Shown: positions 61,680-64,000 of the stretch, piece after piece
How the letters are laid out: every line of letters begins with the position of its first letter
Numbering within the stretch: position 1 is the first letter of the stretch
From: Diogma glabrata
Lineage: Eukaryota; Arthropoda; Insecta; Diptera; Cylindrotomidae
Direction: 5' to 3'
Assembly: GCA_963693315.1 (NCBI GenBank)
Contig: OY856188.1
Span: forward strand, 152,731,064-152,795,063
Length of the DNA stretch: 64,000 bases
Notes under the pieces: generated by a model
The model's database searches: none
Told to the model about the DNA's origin: nothing
What the model saw: the letters and a program-made list of their open reading frames with translations, nothing else
Made by a program: the position numbers and the translations under genes

Positions 61680-63695
61680 AGAAGAGCTTCAATTAACGAA
61701 TAGCAAAACAACTTAAATCTATTTCAAAAGAAAACGATGCTTTCTGCCTACTTGTATGACCATGAAGAATAGGGTTTGGTAGAACCATGTTTATATCAGT
61801 CACATGTACAGTAGCTATATCCTCTAAATCATGTTCAACGAATCGAGTTCCAGATAGACGGAAAAATCTTACTACAGCCTCTTTGTCAGAAATACTTAAA
61901 ACTTTGCCAACGTAAAATAAATTTTTTTCTTGTCAGAAAACTTTAAATTTTACTAACACAAAATCGTTTGCAACTGGATCCCGCTGTTCGTCGAATACAG
62001 GCAAATTTTCCTCTATAGGATCTAAATCATCATCAGTATCCTGCAATACGACTTCCAGATTCATAACTAATTTGTTTTGTTACTGTTTTGCGAGCTTTTT
62101 TGTTTTACGATTTTTGATGTCAATTTCGCTCTGTGCCGCTCCTCTATTTCATTTTTTTCCGGAGTATCAGTGGCAATTATACTTTTACCCCGTCTGCGCG
62201 GTTTATTAGTTTGCTTCCTATCTGAGGCTTTAGGATATTTTTTGAACATCTCAGATGAAATAAAGCCAATTTTTGGCGATTCGATGTTATCTAATACGTC
62301 ATGTTTCGATAAATTCGTATTCAACTGCATTGGCATCCATTGATACTGGTAAATTTTCTAGAACCAAATTTAAGTAGAAATGACAAATTTTATTACAATA
62401 AAGGAATTATTAGCTAAGGGTAGGGTGTTACCTTGGTCCATATTTGCATTGCCGGATGCAGTAACATCTCTGTCTGTCACATTACTCGGCATAAAATCCG
62501 TTTCAGAGAAAACAGTTGCGTCGTATGGATATATGCTTAAGTATGCTTAAAAGATGAGATGATATTTGATGGTGTTAGTGCCTTTTCGTACCCATACCCT
62601 ACACTGGCCGCAACAGTGTAAAAAGAAAACGTTTTTCCAGGATTCCGCATCATCCATGTTTCAACAGAAGAATTGTAGGCCGTTTTAAACGGTTTAAAAC
62701 AGCAAACGTCTAGCGGTTGTAATTTATTTGAGGAATGTGGTGGGAATTGTTAGAATAGTAACTCCGTTTTCTTTCGCCAGATTTAGGGCTTCCACACTCT
62801 CGTGGTTATCGAATATTAATAACGCAGGATTTTCTGTAGAGCTTGACGTATACTTGATAAAATGTTCAATTACTTTAACAAAAAGTTGTGAATTCATCCA
62901 TCCTGAAGGAACGGCTAACCCTAAAGTACCAGCAGGTACACCAGACAGCATATGCTAAATGGGTTCTAGGAAAAACCATAACTGGGTAAATATTGACCTG
63001 TTGCATTTATTATGCAACATGTTGTTACTAAATGGCCCCTTTCTGGGGGCCATTTAGTAATGGCACTGGTTACTTTACTGACTTGTTTTGCTCCTTTTTC
63101 TGCCAATACTTTTTGAGGATTCTGGACGGTCATCGTACTTGTTTCGTCCATGTTATAGATTCGGCTGCCATTCATGAAACTCGTATTCGTTCTCTTTAAA
63201 ATGGTTGACAAATTGTTGAAAAACAAAGACACATTATGTCTGTTAAAAGATATAGCACGGCTTAAGCTACACCCCTCTCGGGACCGAAGTGACAACAATG
63301 GGTGACGCTTTCGAAAATGGCGTATCCACTCTACTCCAGCTAATTTATTTTCAATTATACAATTTTTGGGTATTTTTTTGTTGTTTATAACCGCAGTTTC
63401 GTAAGCTAATCTTCTGCCGTCCATTAACGTCAGACCATAAAACATTTTTGAGGAGTTTACGATGTAGTCTACCAACGATTTTTCTTCTTCAGTATTGAAT
63501 ATTTTATTCACTGAAATTCGGTACTAACCTTGTCTCACAATCATCTGTGCATTTTTTGACATACTGTGATGATGTTTTGAAAGCTAGTCCTTTTTGATAA
63601 GCTGCTTTCCGAATGCTCATTCCATTTTGAACCAGATCAATTGCTTCTTTCATAATATTTTCGGAAAATTTTCCGTACGGTAAGTGCTCAGTCAT
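61680..63695 (-). pseudogene. Pogo/Tigger-like transposase with CENP-B-type DNA-binding region and DDE_1 domain
   Basis: From the ATG at 63695: a psq-type helix-turn-helix (MSIRKAAYQKGLAFKTSSQY). After a shift at about 63508 comes a CENP-B-type helix-turn-helix and DDE_1 start (EWIRHFRKRHPLL, IYNMDETS with the first Asp, RGHLVTTCCIINATGQYLPS). After another shift at about 62960, 62951-62724 holds WMNSQLFVKVIEHFIKY and LLIFDNHESVEAL (second Asp). LQPLDVCCFKPFKTAYNS (third Asp) follows in another frame near 62720. Downstream, 62336-62067 and 62060-61685 encode a basic tail and a small domain (DFVLVKFKVF, FYVGKVLSISDKEAVVRFFR) often found at the end of these transposases. All three catalytic Asp survive, but at least three shifts and one TGA break it. 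Confidence 0.8.
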
Positions 63696-63719
63696 GTTTT
63701 CTAAACTAATCGCATGGAG

Positions 63720-63795
63720 GGATCAGTTTTTATTAATTTGTTAATTTTTTTTCTATTTTTTTGATCCACGGGTGTGACAACCCCGCGTACTCCAG
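63720..63795. repeat. Short repeat shared with 24625-24712
   Basis: TCTACGGGAGTGACAAGCCC at 24675 and TCCACGGGTGTGACAACCCC at 63764 head a common block ending GCGTACTCCAGT, preceded in both by a T-rich GTTTTTA.T..ATT..TTAATTTTTTT stretch. One copy lies inside the hAT element, the other between the pogo-like relic and the composite retroelement. Confidence 0.65.
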
Positions 63796-63796
63796 T

Positions 63797-64000
63797 CCCT
63801 GCTATTTGCATATGAGTTAACGTGAGATATCACATACCACTGGCAATAGCAGTGAGATATCACTAGCCAAGGTGATATCTTAGGGGTGCTGGCGGATGAA
63901 CTGTATTCAGTCAACGGTAGCACTCTCAATCTTAGCTAATGAATATTCCTTGATGCTGGAACGCTGTAGCTTGCTCGATGAAACGAGCCTTCATATAACT
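63797..64000 (+). mobile_element. 5' module of the SINE-like composite retroelement (cut by the window edge)
   Basis: Nearly identical, in the same orientation, to 5014-5218: TGAGTTAACGTGAGATATC, ACCACTGGCAATAGCAGTGA and GGAACGCTGTAGCTTGCTCG. The first ~55 bp can fold, with CTGCTATTG facing CAATAGCAG. The element continues past base 64000, so whether this copy is a full LINE or another short composite cannot be told. Confidence 0.7.

Overview
The window looks like a repeat-choked stretch of an insect nuclear genome. It is strongly AT-rich, has short spliced introns, carries one recognisable host gene, and is otherwise almost entirely transposable elements (TEs) of types common in arthropods: mariner, hAT, ISL2EU, P-like, PIF/Harbinger MITEs, Crypton, pogo-like, several non-LTR retrotransposon lineages, and satellites. 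A run of 200 N at 30522-30721 marks an assembly gap. The species cannot be named from sequence alone.

Host gene. Four minus-strand exons (46156-45824, 35110-34802, 34735-34439, 19183-18428) belong to a cathepsin F-type papain-family cysteine protease with serial cystatin-like domains, like Drosophila CG12163. All their junctions share one phase. Each exon carries one cystatin-like unit; the last also holds the I29 propeptide and the catalytic cysteine. The exons encoding the active-site His and Asn, and the gene's 5' end, are not visible in the window. Two introns have grown to 10.7 and 15.3 kb by TE insertion. A short possible terminal exon of another gene lies at 56231-56168.

Layout. 1-4358: a giant inverted repeat (1.8-kb arms). 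4859-13068: two sister ISL2EU-like elements with THAP/DDE remnants, each split by a retroelement; the second is split by a retroelement that is itself split by a LINE. 14030-17846: a LINE 5' remnant split by an oppositely oriented LINE with an 8-bp target duplication. 19304-25422: a complete-ended hAT element with a nested satellite-bearing repeat. 25.4-30.4 kb: foldback MITEs and a Crypton-type tyrosine recombinase gene interrupted by a palindromic MITE. 30.7-34.1 kb: hAT and RTE-like relics. 35.5-38.8 kb: two satellites. 39.1-45.7 kb: LINE relics, palindromes and an LTR-element integrase tail. 46.4-51.3 kb: a Helitron-like end, a LINE and a mariner with both ends. 51.7-53.5 kb: a P-like element inserted in an ATCGAAAA array. 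54-61 kb: a TIR element, LINE fragments and a 610-bp higher-order satellite. 61.7-63.7 kb: a pogo-like transposase relic.

Most interesting signals: (i) a recurring hammerhead-ribozyme-like hairpin (CTGNNGAT, stem II, GAAA, short palindromic stem III, covarying stem I) inside at least four separate palindromic elements; (ii) the Crypton recombinase whose reading frame is continuous across a 232-bp MITE plus its TTA duplication; (iii) the P-like element whose removal rejoins an iteron-like array; (iv) the layered ISL2EU region, where target duplications give the order of insertions.
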